This document shows, piece after piece, positions 35,929 through 43,127 of a stretch of DNA of 64,000 nt. The position numbers were made by a program, and so were the translations under genes. Numbering within the stretch: position 1 is the first letter of the stretch; each line of letters begins with the position of its first letter. The notes beneath the pieces were generated by a model. That model was not told where the DNA came from and searched no databases. It worked only from the letters and a program-made list of their open reading frames with translations. Source of the stretch: Microbacteriaceae bacterium (GTDB taxonomy: Bacteria; Actinomycetota; Actinomycetes; Actinomycetales; Microbacteriaceae); assembly GCA_009780695.1 (NCBI GenBank), contig WQZN01000002.1, forward strand, positions 1 to 64,000, in the 5' to 3' direction.

Positions 35929-36546
35929 ATGCCTGACATCCGCACCGTCTCCATCGTCCTGTTCGACGGCTTCGAGCTGCTCGACGTGTTCGGGCCCGCA
36001 GAGCTGTTCAGCATGGAGCGCGACCGGCTGCATGTGCGCTACATCGGGCCGAACGATGAGCCGGTGCACAGCGCCCAGGGCGTCGCGGTCGTGCCCGACT
36101 TCGCCCGCATTGAGGCGCCGGCGCCGGACATCGTGCTCGTGCCCGGCGGCACGGGCACGCGGCAGCTCGTCGCAGACGCCGCGTTCCTCGAGTGGCTCGC
36201 GCTCTGGGCGGGGGATGCCGCTCTCGTCACGTCGGTCTGCACCGGCTCGGCGGTGCTCGCCGCGGCCGGCCTGCTCGAGGGCTACCGCGCCACCTCGAAC
36301 AAACGCGCGTGGGCCTGGGCGTCCTCGCACGGCGGCAGCGTCGAGTGGGTGGCCGCGGCGCGCTGGGTCGCCGATCGCGACCGCTGGACGTCGTCCGGCG
36401 TCGCGGCCGGCATGGACATGGCCGTCGCGCTGATCGGCTCGCTGTTCGACGAGGATGCCGCGCGCGAGGCCGCCCTGCGCGTCGAGTACGAGCCTCACAC
36501 CGACCCGGACCGGGACCCGTTCGCCGCGCTCAACGGGCTCGTCTGA
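35929..36546 (+). CDS. DJ-1/PfpI family protein
   Basis: A 205-residue class I glutamine amidotransferase-like protein. The nucleophile elbow TSVCTGSAVLA places Cys at 104. The N-terminal glutamate region LLDVFGPAELF and FASSHGG-like histidine region resemble ThiJ/isonitrile-hydratase-type members. Activity (glyoxalase III, chaperone or hydratase) is not predictable. ATG 35929 with GATACT 6 nt upstream suggests its own leaderless promoter. Ends at a family B palindrome. Confidence 0.85.
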   Translation: MPDIRTVSIVLFDGFELLDVFGPAELFSMERDRLHVRYIGPNDEPVHSAQGVAVVPDFARIEAPAPDIVLVPGGTGTRQLVADAAFLEWLALWAGDAALVTSVCTGSAVLAAAGLLEGYRATSNKRAWAWASSHGGSVEWVAAARWVADRDRWTSSGVAAGMDMAVALIGSLFDEDAAREAALRVEYEPHTDPDRDPFAALNGLV

Positions 36547-36552
36547 AACTGC

Positions 36553-36618
36553 CGCCCAATATGCACGCCAGGGAGGAGGAATCCGCGGAAAGCTCCTCCC
36601 TATCGTGCGTATTGGGCG
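36553..36618. repeat. dispersed palindrome family B, copy 3
   Basis: The best-preserved copy. The left arm CGCCCAATATGCACG...AGGGAGGAG pairs almost fully with the right arm CTCCTCCCTATCGTGCGTA and TTGGGCG. It sits 7 bp after the DJ-1/PfpI stop, before the convergent cyclase gene, and runs into a short tandem repeat. Confidence 0.8.
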
Positions 36619-36637
36619 CATGGGCGCATGGGCGCAT
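36614..36637. repeat. three tandem GGGCGCAT units
   Basis: Three perfect 8-bp units (36614-36621, 36622-36629, 36630-36637), beginning within the right edge of the family B palindrome. Probably slippage generated from that edge. Confidence 0.8.
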
Positions 36638-36671
36638 GGCGCGGCCCCGCGCCCGGCATCGGCCCGAGGCG

Positions 36672-37598
36672 TCAGGCGGGCACCTTCGCGAAGGCCCGCA
36701 CCGGGAATGTGCCGAAGCCCTCGACCCGCGGCGGCACGGCCGTGAACAGCGCACCGCGCGCCGGCAGCTCGCCGAGGCCGGTGAGGTGCTCGACGACGTG
36801 CACCCCGGCGGCCAGCAGCGCCGAGTGCACGGGGCGCTCGCCGCGGGCATTCGCCGACGTGTCGTCGATGTTCTGCGCATCGATGCCGACGAGCGCCGCA
36901 CCCTGCGACGCGAGGTACTCGGCGGCCTCGCCCGTGAGGAACCGCGCGTCGACGACATACCCGGGCTCGCCGAAGCGCACATCGTCGCCCGTGTGCAGCA
37001 GCACCGCCTTGCCGCGCACCTCGCGGTCGAAGAAGACCGCTGCGGGGATGCCGCGGCTCGCGGCGTCCGTCAGATGGAACACCTCGGCCGGCAGGTCGAC
37101 GAGCGTCTCGAGCCGCGTCGCCGCGAGATCCGAGCCGCCCTTGTAGCGGTGGAACGGCGTGTCGAGGTAGGTGCCCGTGTTGCCGGCCAGGTCGATCACG
37201 TCGAGCACGAAGGTCGTGCCGGGCGCGTAGCGGTCGACGGCCTGCTCGCGCGTGAGATGCGGGCGGATGACCGGCGACGGGATGCCGGGCAGCGTGACCA
37301 TGCCCTCGCGGATCGTGTGGCTCAGCTCGACGAAGCGGAACGCGGCGGGCGCAGCGGAAGCGGCACCCGAGGCGCTCGCGACGCCGCGCGAGCCGCGGTG
37401 CTGCTCCTCGACGATCCGCAGGCCGTCGAGCCGGACTTCGCCGACGAGCGCGAGCCCGAGGTGCTGCACGAGCAGCCGCGCGATCTCGGCTTCGGAGAGC
37501 TCGGGCGACGGCAGGTCGAGCCGGAAACCCTCGGCCTGCAGGCCGCCGCCGTTGACGAACGAGATGCGGGCGTCGAACACCGCGCGGTAATCGGTCAT
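36672..37598 (-). CDS. cyclase family protein with N-terminal extension
   Basis: A 308-residue protein. Residues from about 90 form the kynurenine-formamidase-like cyclase domain: FVELSHTIREGM, then the metal-binding NTGTYLDTPFHRY (H-x-x-x-D type), and VGIDAQNIDD. Residues 1-75 form an extra alpha/beta segment (FDARISFVNGGGLQAEGFRL) joined by an Ala/Ser linker, not part of the usual domain. Amide or ester hydrolysis is likely; substrate unknown. ATG 37598 with CAGGAT 6 nt upstream. Confidence 0.82.
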   Translation of the reverse strand: MTDYRAVFDARISFVNGGGLQAEGFRLDLPSPELSEAEIARLLVQHLGLALVGEVRLDGLRIVEEQHRGSRGVASASGAASAAPAAFRFVELSHTIREGMVTLPGIPSPVIRPHLTREQAVDRYAPGTTFVLDVIDLAGNTGTYLDTPFHRYKGGSDLAATRLETLVDLPAEVFHLTDAASRGIPAAVFFDREVRGKAVLLHTGDDVRFGEPGYVVDARFLTGEAAEYLASQGAALVGIDAQNIDDTSANARGERPVHSALLAAGVHVVEHLTGLGELPARGALFTAVPPRVEGFGTFPVRAFAKVPA

Positions 37599-37655
37599 GC
37601 CCCGATCCTGGCAGGTGCGCTGGCCGCGCGCCGACGGCGATGGCACGCTGTGCGC

Positions 37656-38090
37656 ATGACGCTCTACGACGATCTGGGCGGGTTCGACGCGATCCTCGCC
37701 GTATGCCACAGGTGGAATGCGCTCTGCCTGGCCGACCCGGTGGCCGAGCACCCGTTCTCGCGCGCCGCGGTGCACCCGCAGCACGACGAGCGCCTCGCCG
37801 CCTACCTGAGCGAGGCGGCGGGCGGCCCGAAGCTGTACACCGGCGGCTACGGCAGCGAGACGAAGATGCAGCGGATGCACGCCGGCAACGGCCCGCACCC
37901 CGAGCTCGACGAGATCTGCCTGCGGCTGTTCGACCAGGCGCTCGCCGAATCGCCGATCGAGCCGACGGCTGCGGAGAGGCTCGGCGCCTACTTCCGCGAG
38001 GCGACGCAGGCGATGACCCGGTACGACGTGTCGGCCGACCTCGTGCCTCGGGGGCTGCCGCTGCGCATGGCCGACGGCGGGGCATCCTGA
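37656..38090 (+). CDS. group II truncated haemoglobin-like protein
   Basis: A 144-residue truncated globin. TLYDDLGGFDAI, HPQHDERLAAYLSEAAGG and RMHAGNGPH align with group II (HbO-like) globins, the last containing the candidate proximal histidine. It likely binds haem and handles O2, NO or peroxide. No reductase is encoded nearby. ATG 37656; the DUF1905 gene begins 1 bp after the stop, suggesting cotranscription. Confidence 0.83.
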   Translation: MTLYDDLGGFDAILAVCHRWNALCLADPVAEHPFSRAAVHPQHDERLAAYLSEAAGGPKLYTGGYGSETKMQRMHAGNGPHPELDEICLRLFDQALAESPIEPTAAERLGAYFREATQAMTRYDVSADLVPRGLPLRMADGGAS

Positions 38091-38091
38091 G

Positions 38092-38379
38092 ATGGAATTC
38101 AGCTTCACCGGCGAGATCGTCTACTGGCGCGGGCCCGCGCCGTTCACGTTCGTGCGCATTCCCGAGGCGGAGAGCGACGACATCGCCGAGGTCGCGGCGA
38201 TGGTGACGTACGGCTGGGGAGCGATCCCCGTGAACGCCACCATCGGCGCGACCACGTATTACACGGCGCTGTTCCCGAAGGACGGCGTCTACCTGCTGCC
38301 GGTCAAGGCCGCGGTCAAGAAGGCCGAGGGCATCGACGTCGGCGACGTCGTCGAGGTCGACATGACGCTGGGCAGGTAG
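38092..38379 (+). CDS. DUF1905 domain-containing protein
   Basis: A 95-residue beta-rich protein (FSFTGEIVYWRGPAPFTFVRIP, WGAIPVNATIGATTYYTALFPK, VKKAEGIDVGDVVEVDMTL). It matches DUF1905, often next to or fused with YdeI-like domains; no biochemical role is established. ATG 38092 follows the globin stop after 1 bp. Confidence 0.87.
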   Translation: MEFSFTGEIVYWRGPAPFTFVRIPEAESDDIAEVAAMVTYGWGAIPVNATIGATTYYTALFPKDGVYLLPVKAAVKKAEGIDVGDVVEVDMTLGR

Positions 38380-38391
38380 GCGCCGGACGCC

Positions 38392-38466
38392 TCGGGCACG
38401 GTTCCTACTGCGGGGCAGGTCTCAGGCACCCGGCCGGTATGCCCCACAGCAGAGAATGTGCCGCCC
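38392..38466. repeat. dispersed palindrome family A, copy 3
   Basis: The left arm TCGGGCACGGTTCCTACTG plus CGGGGCA pairs with TGCCCCACAGCAGAGAATG and TGCCGCCCG; the upper stem is less conserved than in the other two copies. It starts 12 bp after the DUF1905 stop and ends before the convergent GH18 gene. Confidence 0.75.
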
Positions 38467-38471
38467 GGGGG

Positions 38472-39512
38472 TCAAGCCCCGGTCGTGAACGGCGCGAAGG
38501 CGCGGGTGAAGTCCCAGTCGTTCTGCGCGACGCCCGAGCACGCGTAGCCGCCGGCCTGCCCGACGCACGTGCCGTGGTCGCGGTTCACCGCCCAGAACCC
38601 GATGTAGGCGAGGTGCTTCGACGCGGCCCACGACTCGAACTGCTTCGCCTGCGCGACCGTGAAGGTCTCGGTCGGGCCGAAGTCGTCGATGCCGATCATC
38701 TGGATGACGCCCTCGTGGCGGGCGAGCTGTTGCGCGTTCAGGTCCGGGAACAGCGTCGACTGCAGCTGCGCGGCGAGCCCGGCGACCGCGGTCTCGGCGT
38801 CGGCGGTCATGTCGTGCTGCACGCCGTCCCAGTAGTCGAAGGTCATCAGGTTGACCGAGGCGATCTGCGCTCCGGCGTCCGCGGCCGACTGCAGCACGGC
38901 GAGCCCCGAGGCGGCGAGGCCGTTCGGCGTCGACGGCAGCGTGTACGAGAACGACACGGCGTGGTGCGTTGCGGCGCCCCACTTCTCGACCTCGACGATC
39001 GCGGCGTTGCGACGGTCGTTGGCGGCGGTGTCGTTGATCGCGTCGGCCTCGACGTCGAAGTCGAGGCGGGTCACCTTGTAGGTCGTGAAGACCTGCTCGT
39101 ATGCGCGGGCGATGGCCGAGACATCCGTGCAGCTCTGCGCGATCTCGGTGTTCGTCGTGTCGGCCGTGTAGCCGCCGAACGAGGGGATGACGTCGCCGCC
39201 GGCGTTCTGGATCTTCGCGATGTCCGTGCCGAGCGCGTCCGACGCGACGGACAGCGACGACTGTCCGGCCCAGTACAGCGAGCACGAGCCGGGGGCGTCG
39301 GTCTGCAGGAACGCGAGGCTCAGGTACTTCGCGCCCGACTCGGCCGAGACGGCGGCGATGCTCGGCACGCTCGTGACATCGAGGTACGGCGCCGAGACCT
39401 GCTGCGGCAGCGTGTGGGGCTGATTCGAGGGCGCGGCGGATGCCGCGAGCGAGGGGGTGAGGACGACGACGGCCGCGACGGCGACGGTCGCGGCGAGCGC
39501 GGAACGCTTCAT
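38472..39512 (-). CDS. secreted glycoside hydrolase family 18 (chitinase-like) protein
   Basis: A 346-residue exported protein: signal peptide (about 1-27, ending ASAA) and a single GH18 barrel. The catalytic motif is DFDVE at 151-155, with E155 the likely acid/base. The first Asp of the classical DxxDxDxE is Thr here. VNLMTFDYWDG supplies the conserved Tyr and Asp further on. No chitin-binding module is visible. ATG 39512 has AGGAGC upstream. A perfect 9-bp-arm palindrome overlies its 5' leader. Confidence 0.87.
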   Translation of the reverse strand: MKRSALAATVAVAAVVVLTPSLAASAAPSNQPHTLPQQVSAPYLDVTSVPSIAAVSAESGAKYLSLAFLQTDAPGSCSLYWAGQSSLSVASDALGTDIAKIQNAGGDVIPSFGGYTADTTNTEIAQSCTDVSAIARAYEQVFTTYKVTRLDFDVEADAINDTAANDRRNAAIVEVEKWGAATHHAVSFSYTLPSTPNGLAASGLAVLQSAADAGAQIASVNLMTFDYWDGVQHDMTADAETAVAGLAAQLQSTLFPDLNAQQLARHEGVIQMIGIDDFGPTETFTVAQAKQFESWAASKHLAYIGFWAVNRDHGTCVGQAGGYACSGVAQNDWDFTRAFAPFTTGA

Positions 39513-39532
39513 TGCTGCTCCTAGGGGACGGG

Positions 39533-39553
39533 TTTGTAAGGTTGCCTTACAAA
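39533..39553. promoter_or_regulatory. palindromic operator upstream of the GH18 gene
   Basis: Perfect arms TTTGTAAGG and CCTTACAAA around TTG, 20 nt before the GH18 ATG and downstream of its predicted transcription start. A repressor site is likely. The AAGGTTxCCTT core loosely recalls DtxR/IdeR iron boxes, but the flanks differ. Confidence 0.6.
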
Positions 39554-39566
39554 ACAAGGCACTTTC

Positions 39567-39596
39567 ACGCTATCGCCCGACAGGGGGACACGACAA
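39567..39596 (-). promoter_or_regulatory. candidate promoter of the GH18 gene
   Basis: On the minus strand, TTGTCG (39591-39596), 18-nt spacer, TAGCGT (39567-39572). The predicted start lies about 10 nt upstream of the palindrome. Confidence 0.45.
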
Positions 39597-39606
39597 GACT
39601 TGGCGC

Positions 39607-40257
39607 ATGGCAGAAGCGGACGTCGAGTCGCGGCTCGCCGACATCGTCGACGCGCTGATCGGGTTGGGCAGCGCGGTGCGGCGCGATGAGCCGGATGCCG
39701 TGCACAAGGCGCGCACGATGACGCGGCGCTTGCGCGCCATCCTGCCGCTGCTGCCGGGGAGGGACGCGCACGAGGCGCTCGCGGGTCTGCGCCGCTACGG
39801 CCGGGCGCTCGGCGGGGCGCGCGACCTCGAGGTGCGTGCCGAGCTGGGGGAGCAGCTGCTCGCCGACATCCATGACGACGACCTCGAGGACGCCGCGCAC
39901 GAGCGCCTCGTCACCGCGGTGCGCCGCGAGCGCGCGGCCGCCCACGCCGCCGTGGTGGAGTACCTCGACGGGCCGCGCTATCGGCACCTGCTCGAGCACC
40001 TCGAGGCGGTGCGCGCGGCGGCGGCCGACCTCGACGGGCTCGCCGTGCAGCACGAGGCGCGCAAGCACGCACGGGCGATGCGGTACCTCGCCGAGGTGCT
40101 GGGTGACGAGAAGACCGCTGCGACGGGCGCCGCGCTGCAGGACGCCTTCGGCGCGCAGCGCGACTACACCCTGCTCGCCCGTTCGCTCGAGGGCGAGACC
40201 GATGAGTCGATCACCCGCGTGCGGGACGCGGCGTGGAAACGCGCCCGGGCATACTGA
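39607..40257 (+). CDS. CHAD domain-containing protein
   Basis: A 216-residue, all-helical protein. Conserved basic residues of CHAD appear in VHKARTMTRRLRAIL, YGRALGGARDLEVRAE and KHARAMRYLAEVLG. CHAD domains bind polyphosphate; many are fused to CYTH, but this one stands alone and is shorter than typical. ATG 39607 with AAGACT 6 nt upstream suggests a leaderless start. The DUF929 gene follows after 4 bp. Confidence 0.87.
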   Translation: MAEADVESRLADIVDALIGLGSAVRRDEPDAVHKARTMTRRLRAILPLLPGRDAHEALAGLRRYGRALGGARDLEVRAELGEQLLADIHDDDLEDAAHERLVTAVRRERAAAHAAVVEYLDGPRYRHLLEHLEAVRAAAADLDGLAVQHEARKHARAMRYLAEVLGDEKTAATGAALQDAFGAQRDYTLLARSLEGETDESITRVRDAAWKRARAY

Positions 40258-40261
40258 TGCG

Positions 40262-41101
40262 GTGGCACGCACAACGCTGAACCCCCGCCGTCGACTGACC
40301 CTGCAGATCATCGTGGGGGTCGTCGTGCTCGCGGTCGCCGCCGCGATCGTGCTCGGCTGGGGGCTCGGCTCGCACCCGAAGCCGTCCGGTCAGGCGGCGA
40401 AGACTCCAGCCGAGGCGGGCGTCACGGCCCAGCTCGCGGCGGTTCCGGCATCCGTCTTCGACGCCATCGGCCCGGGCACGGCGCAGGCCGCGCCGCGTCA
40501 CGTCGCCACCGCGCCCGCCCTCACCCAGGGCGGCAAGCCGCTCGTGACGTATGTCGGCGGCGAGTTCTGCCCCTACTGCGCCGCCGAGCGCTGGCCGCTC
40601 GCGGTCGCGCTGAGCCGCTTCGGCACCCTCGAGGGGCTCGGCCAGACCACCTCGGCTTCGGCGCCCGAGGTCTACCCCGACACGGCGACCCTGAGCTTCC
40701 ACGGCGCGAGCCTGACGAGCGACCACCTCGCGCTCGACGCCAAGGAGGTGTACGACCGCGACCACAACGCGCTCGACAAGCTGACGCCCGACGAGCAGAA
40801 GGTGGTCGACACCTACGACGCGCCGCCGTACTCGCAGTCGGCGGGCACGATCCCCTTCGTCGACCTCGGCGGGCAGTGGCTCGTGGTCGGCGCGCAGTAC
40901 GACCCGAGCGTGCTCGCGGGCAAGACGCACGCACAGATCGCGGCGGCGCTCTCCGACCCCTCGTCGCCCATCGCGAAGGCCGTCATCGGCACCGCGAACG
41001 TGCTGACGGTCGCGCTGTGCGTCCAGACGGGCGGCCAGCCGGATTCCGTCTGCCAGTCGACCGGGGTGAAGACGACCGCGGCCGCGATGGGCGTCGGCTG
41101 A
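40262..41101 (+). CDS. DUF929 family membrane-anchored thioredoxin-like protein
   Basis: A 279-residue protein with a basic N-terminus, one membrane segment (about 12-34) and an extracytoplasmic domain. FCPYCAAERWPLAVALSRFG carries a CxxC (C103, C106), typical of DUF929. A second, wider cysteine pair lies near the C-terminus (CVQTGGQPDSVC). A role in thiol-disulfide chemistry outside the membrane is plausible but unproved. GTG 40262 lies 4 bp after the CHAD stop. Confidence 0.82.
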   Translation: MARTTLNPRRRLTLQIIVGVVVLAVAAAIVLGWGLGSHPKPSGQAAKTPAEAGVTAQLAAVPASVFDAIGPGTAQAAPRHVATAPALTQGGKPLVTYVGGEFCPYCAAERWPLAVALSRFGTLEGLGQTTSASAPEVYPDTATLSFHGASLTSDHLALDAKEVYDRDHNALDKLTPDEQKVVDTYDAPPYSQSAGTIPFVDLGGQWLVVGAQYDPSVLAGKTHAQIAAALSDPSSPIAKAVIGTANVLTVALCVQTGGQPDSVCQSTGVKTTAAAMGVG

Positions 41102-41153
41102 ACCGCTTGTCCACAGGCTGCCGCGGAGCGTGGTGGGCGTGCGCGCGGCCCGA

Positions 41154-41159
41154 TAAAGT
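41154..41159 (+). promoter_or_regulatory. leaderless -10 box of the methyltransferase gene
   Basis: TAAAGT ends 6 nt before GTG 41166. Confidence 0.55.
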
Positions 41160-41165
41160 CGGAAT

Positions 41166-41909
41166 GTGCCTGACGACATAGACGGCTATAACCGCACCCG
41201 CCTCGCCGCCCTGTACGACCCGCTCGACCCCGACCGGTCGGACCTCGATGTCTACGCCGACATCGTCCACGAGCTCGGCGCGCGCCGCGTCCTCGACCTC
41301 GGCTGCGGCACGGGCACCTTCGCCCTGCTGCTCGCCGGCAAGGGCATCCGCGTGATCGCGATCGACCCCGACGAGGACGCGGTCGCGGTCGCCCGCTACA
41401 AGGAGGGCGCGGACGCCGTCGAGTGGATCGTCGGCGACGCGGCCGCCGCGCCACCGCTGTCGGTCAACATGGTCACGATGACGGCGAACGTCGCCCAGCA
41501 CTTCCTGACCGACGTGGAATGGAGCGCGGCGCTCGACAGCATCCGCGCGGCGCTGCTGCCCGGCGGCCACCTCGTGTTCGAGACGCGCCGTCCGAAGGCG
41601 CGTGCCTGGGACGAGTGGACGCCCGAGCGCACGCGCGTCACCGTGGACACCGATGCCTACGGCCGGGTGACCGCGTGGCACGAGGTGCTCGAGGTCGACG
41701 GCCGCCTCGTCACCTTCCGCAGCTCGAACCTCTTCGAGGACGGCACGGTCATCGAGGTCGACACGACGCTGCGCTGGCGCACGCGGGAGGAGATCCGCGT
41801 CTCGCTCGCGGCCGCGGGCTTCGAGGTCGTCGACGTGCGCGACGCCCCGGACCGCCCGGGGCGCGAGTTCGTGTTCATCGCGCGGGCGGCCGAGGGCCTC
41901 GACTCCTAG
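41166..41909 (+). CDS. class I SAM-dependent methyltransferase
   Basis: A 247-residue protein. Motif I is VLDLGCGTGTF (42-52), followed by acidic IAIDPDEDAV and the LLPGGHLVFETRRP segment typical of small-molecule methyltransferases. The C-terminal half has a beta-rich REEIRVSLAAAGFEVVDV. Substrate unknown. Leaderless GTG start. Convergent with the GyrI-like gene 10 bp away. Confidence 0.85.
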   Translation: MPDDIDGYNRTRLAALYDPLDPDRSDLDVYADIVHELGARRVLDLGCGTGTFALLLAGKGIRVIAIDPDEDAVAVARYKEGADAVEWIVGDAAAAPPLSVNMVTMTANVAQHFLTDVEWSAALDSIRAALLPGGHLVFETRRPKARAWDEWTPERTRVTVDTDAYGRVTAWHEVLEVDGRLVTFRSSNLFEDGTVIEVDTTLRWRTREEIRVSLAAAGFEVVDVRDAPDRPGREFVFIARAAEGLDS

Positions 41910-41919
41910 GGCCGCGCGC

Positions 41920-42402
41920 TCAGGCGGATGCCTTGCGCACGGGCTGCTGCAGCTCGGTGTCCCACTCGCTCATCGGCACGTCGCCCTCGGTGAGGTACAG
42001 CTCGCGGCCCGGCGCGATCATCTCGTAGCCGTTCGCGGCGGTCCACGCCATGAGCGCGCCCCACGAGTCGCCGATGGTGTCCATGTCGCCGTGGTGCACC
42101 GTGACGGCGACCTCGCCGTAGGCGGGCCAGACCTCGACGTCGACGCCCGGCACGGCCTCGATCGAGTCGGGCACGACGAAGCCCGCGCGGATGCCGACCG
42201 AGCCGTCGGCACGCATCGCGTAGTCGGCGATGCCGGGGCCGAAGTGGTGGGGGAGCACGCCCGCATGGCCGAGCGCGCCGGCGACCTCGGGGAAGAGCGG
42301 GCCGACGATCGGGCCCACCTCGGGGACGCTCGGCGCGGTGCGCGCGATGCTCGCGACGCGGCGCGCCTCGACGGGACGGATCTCGACGGCGATGTCGTTC
42401 AT
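41920..42402 (-). CDS. GyrI-like (SOUL/effector-binding fold) protein
   Basis: A 160-residue single GyrI-like domain: VEIRPVEARRVASI at the N-terminus, a ligand-pocket region and YLTEGDVPMSEWDTELQQPV near the end. The same fold binds effectors in AraC/MerR regulators, but no DNA-binding domain is attached. Function may be small-molecule binding or hydrolysis. ATG 42402 with GGAGG upstream. Confidence 0.83.
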   Translation of the reverse strand: MNDIAVEIRPVEARRVASIARTAPSVPEVGPIVGPLFPEVAGALGHAGVLPHHFGPGIADYAMRADGSVGIRAGFVVPDSIEAVPGVDVEVWPAYGEVAVTVHHGDMDTIGDSWGALMAWTAANGYEMIAPGRELYLTEGDVPMSEWDTELQQPVRKASA

Positions 42403-42471
42403 GATGCCTCCTGCTCGGAAGGGTTCTCTCGCCGATCAGCATGGCCCATCGCGGATGTCGGCGGTAGGCCG

Positions 42472-42477
42472 TACCTT
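42472..42477 (+). promoter_or_regulatory. leaderless -10 box of the DinB gene
   Basis: TACCTT ends 6 nt before ATG 42484. Confidence 0.5.
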
Positions 42478-42483
42478 CGGGGC

Positions 42484-43071
42484 ATGACCGATCGCGACGA
42501 CGAGAAGCGGACCCTGGCGCGCTACCTGCAGCGCGAGCGCGACGTGCTGCTGTGGAAGCTCGAGGGGCTCGGCGAGCGCGCGGCACGGCTGCCGATGACC
42601 CCGACGGGCACGAACCTCCTGGGCCTCGTCAAGCACGTCGCCAACGTCGAGGCCGGCTATCTGGGCGACGTGTTCGGGCGCCCCTTCGACGACCCCGCGC
42701 TCGTCGACTTCGCCACCGCGGAAGACGGCGCCGACATGTGGGCGGCCGCGGCCGAGTCGACGGGCGACGTCATCGCGTTCTACCGGCGCGTGCAGGCGCA
42801 CGGCGACGCGACGATCGAGGCGCTCGAGCTGGACGCCAGGGGCACGGTCCCGTGGTGGCCGGAAGAGCGCAGGCATCCCACGCTCCACACGGTCCTCGTG
42901 CACCTGATCCAGGAATGCGCGCGGCACGCGGGTCACGCCGACATCCTGCGCGAGCTCATCGACGGCCAGGTCGGCGACCTGCGCACGTCCGACCTGCCCG
43001 CGGCCGATGCCGAGGTGTGGCTCGCCTTCCGCGCCAAGCTGCAGGCCGTCGCCGAGTCCTTCCCCGCCTGA
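42484..43071 (+). CDS. DinB family (DUF664) protein
   Basis: A 195-residue four-helix-bundle protein. Putative metal-site histidines occur in LVKHVANVEAGY, TVLVHLIQECARHAGHADILRE, the DUF664/DinB layout shared with mycothiol- and bacillithiol-dependent transferases. In a mycothiol-making host a mycothiol S-transferase role is possible. Leaderless ATG start. Convergent with the sugar-transporter operon. Confidence 0.85.
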   Translation: MTDRDDEKRTLARYLQRERDVLLWKLEGLGERAARLPMTPTGTNLLGLVKHVANVEAGYLGDVFGRPFDDPALVDFATAEDGADMWAAAAESTGDVIAFYRRVQAHGDATIEALELDARGTVPWWPEERRHPTLHTVLVHLIQECARHAGHADILRELIDGQVGDLRTSDLPAADAEVWLAFRAKLQAVAESFPA

Positions 43072-43078
43072 CGCGAAA

Positions 43079-43109
43079 GGGCCCCGGGTGCCGAAGCACA
43101 CCGGGGCCC
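43079..43109. terminator. bidirectional terminator between DinB and the sugar operon
   Basis: GGGCCCCGG/CCGGGGCCC stem extended by GTG/CAC across a one-base bulge, 6-nt loop, between convergent genes. Confidence 0.7.
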
Positions 43110-43127
43110 GCGTTCAGACGGCAGAGG

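Noticed and set aside
36553-36637. CRISPR-like repeat cluster
   Set aside because: The 8-bp units are contiguous without spacers, and there are no cas genes.
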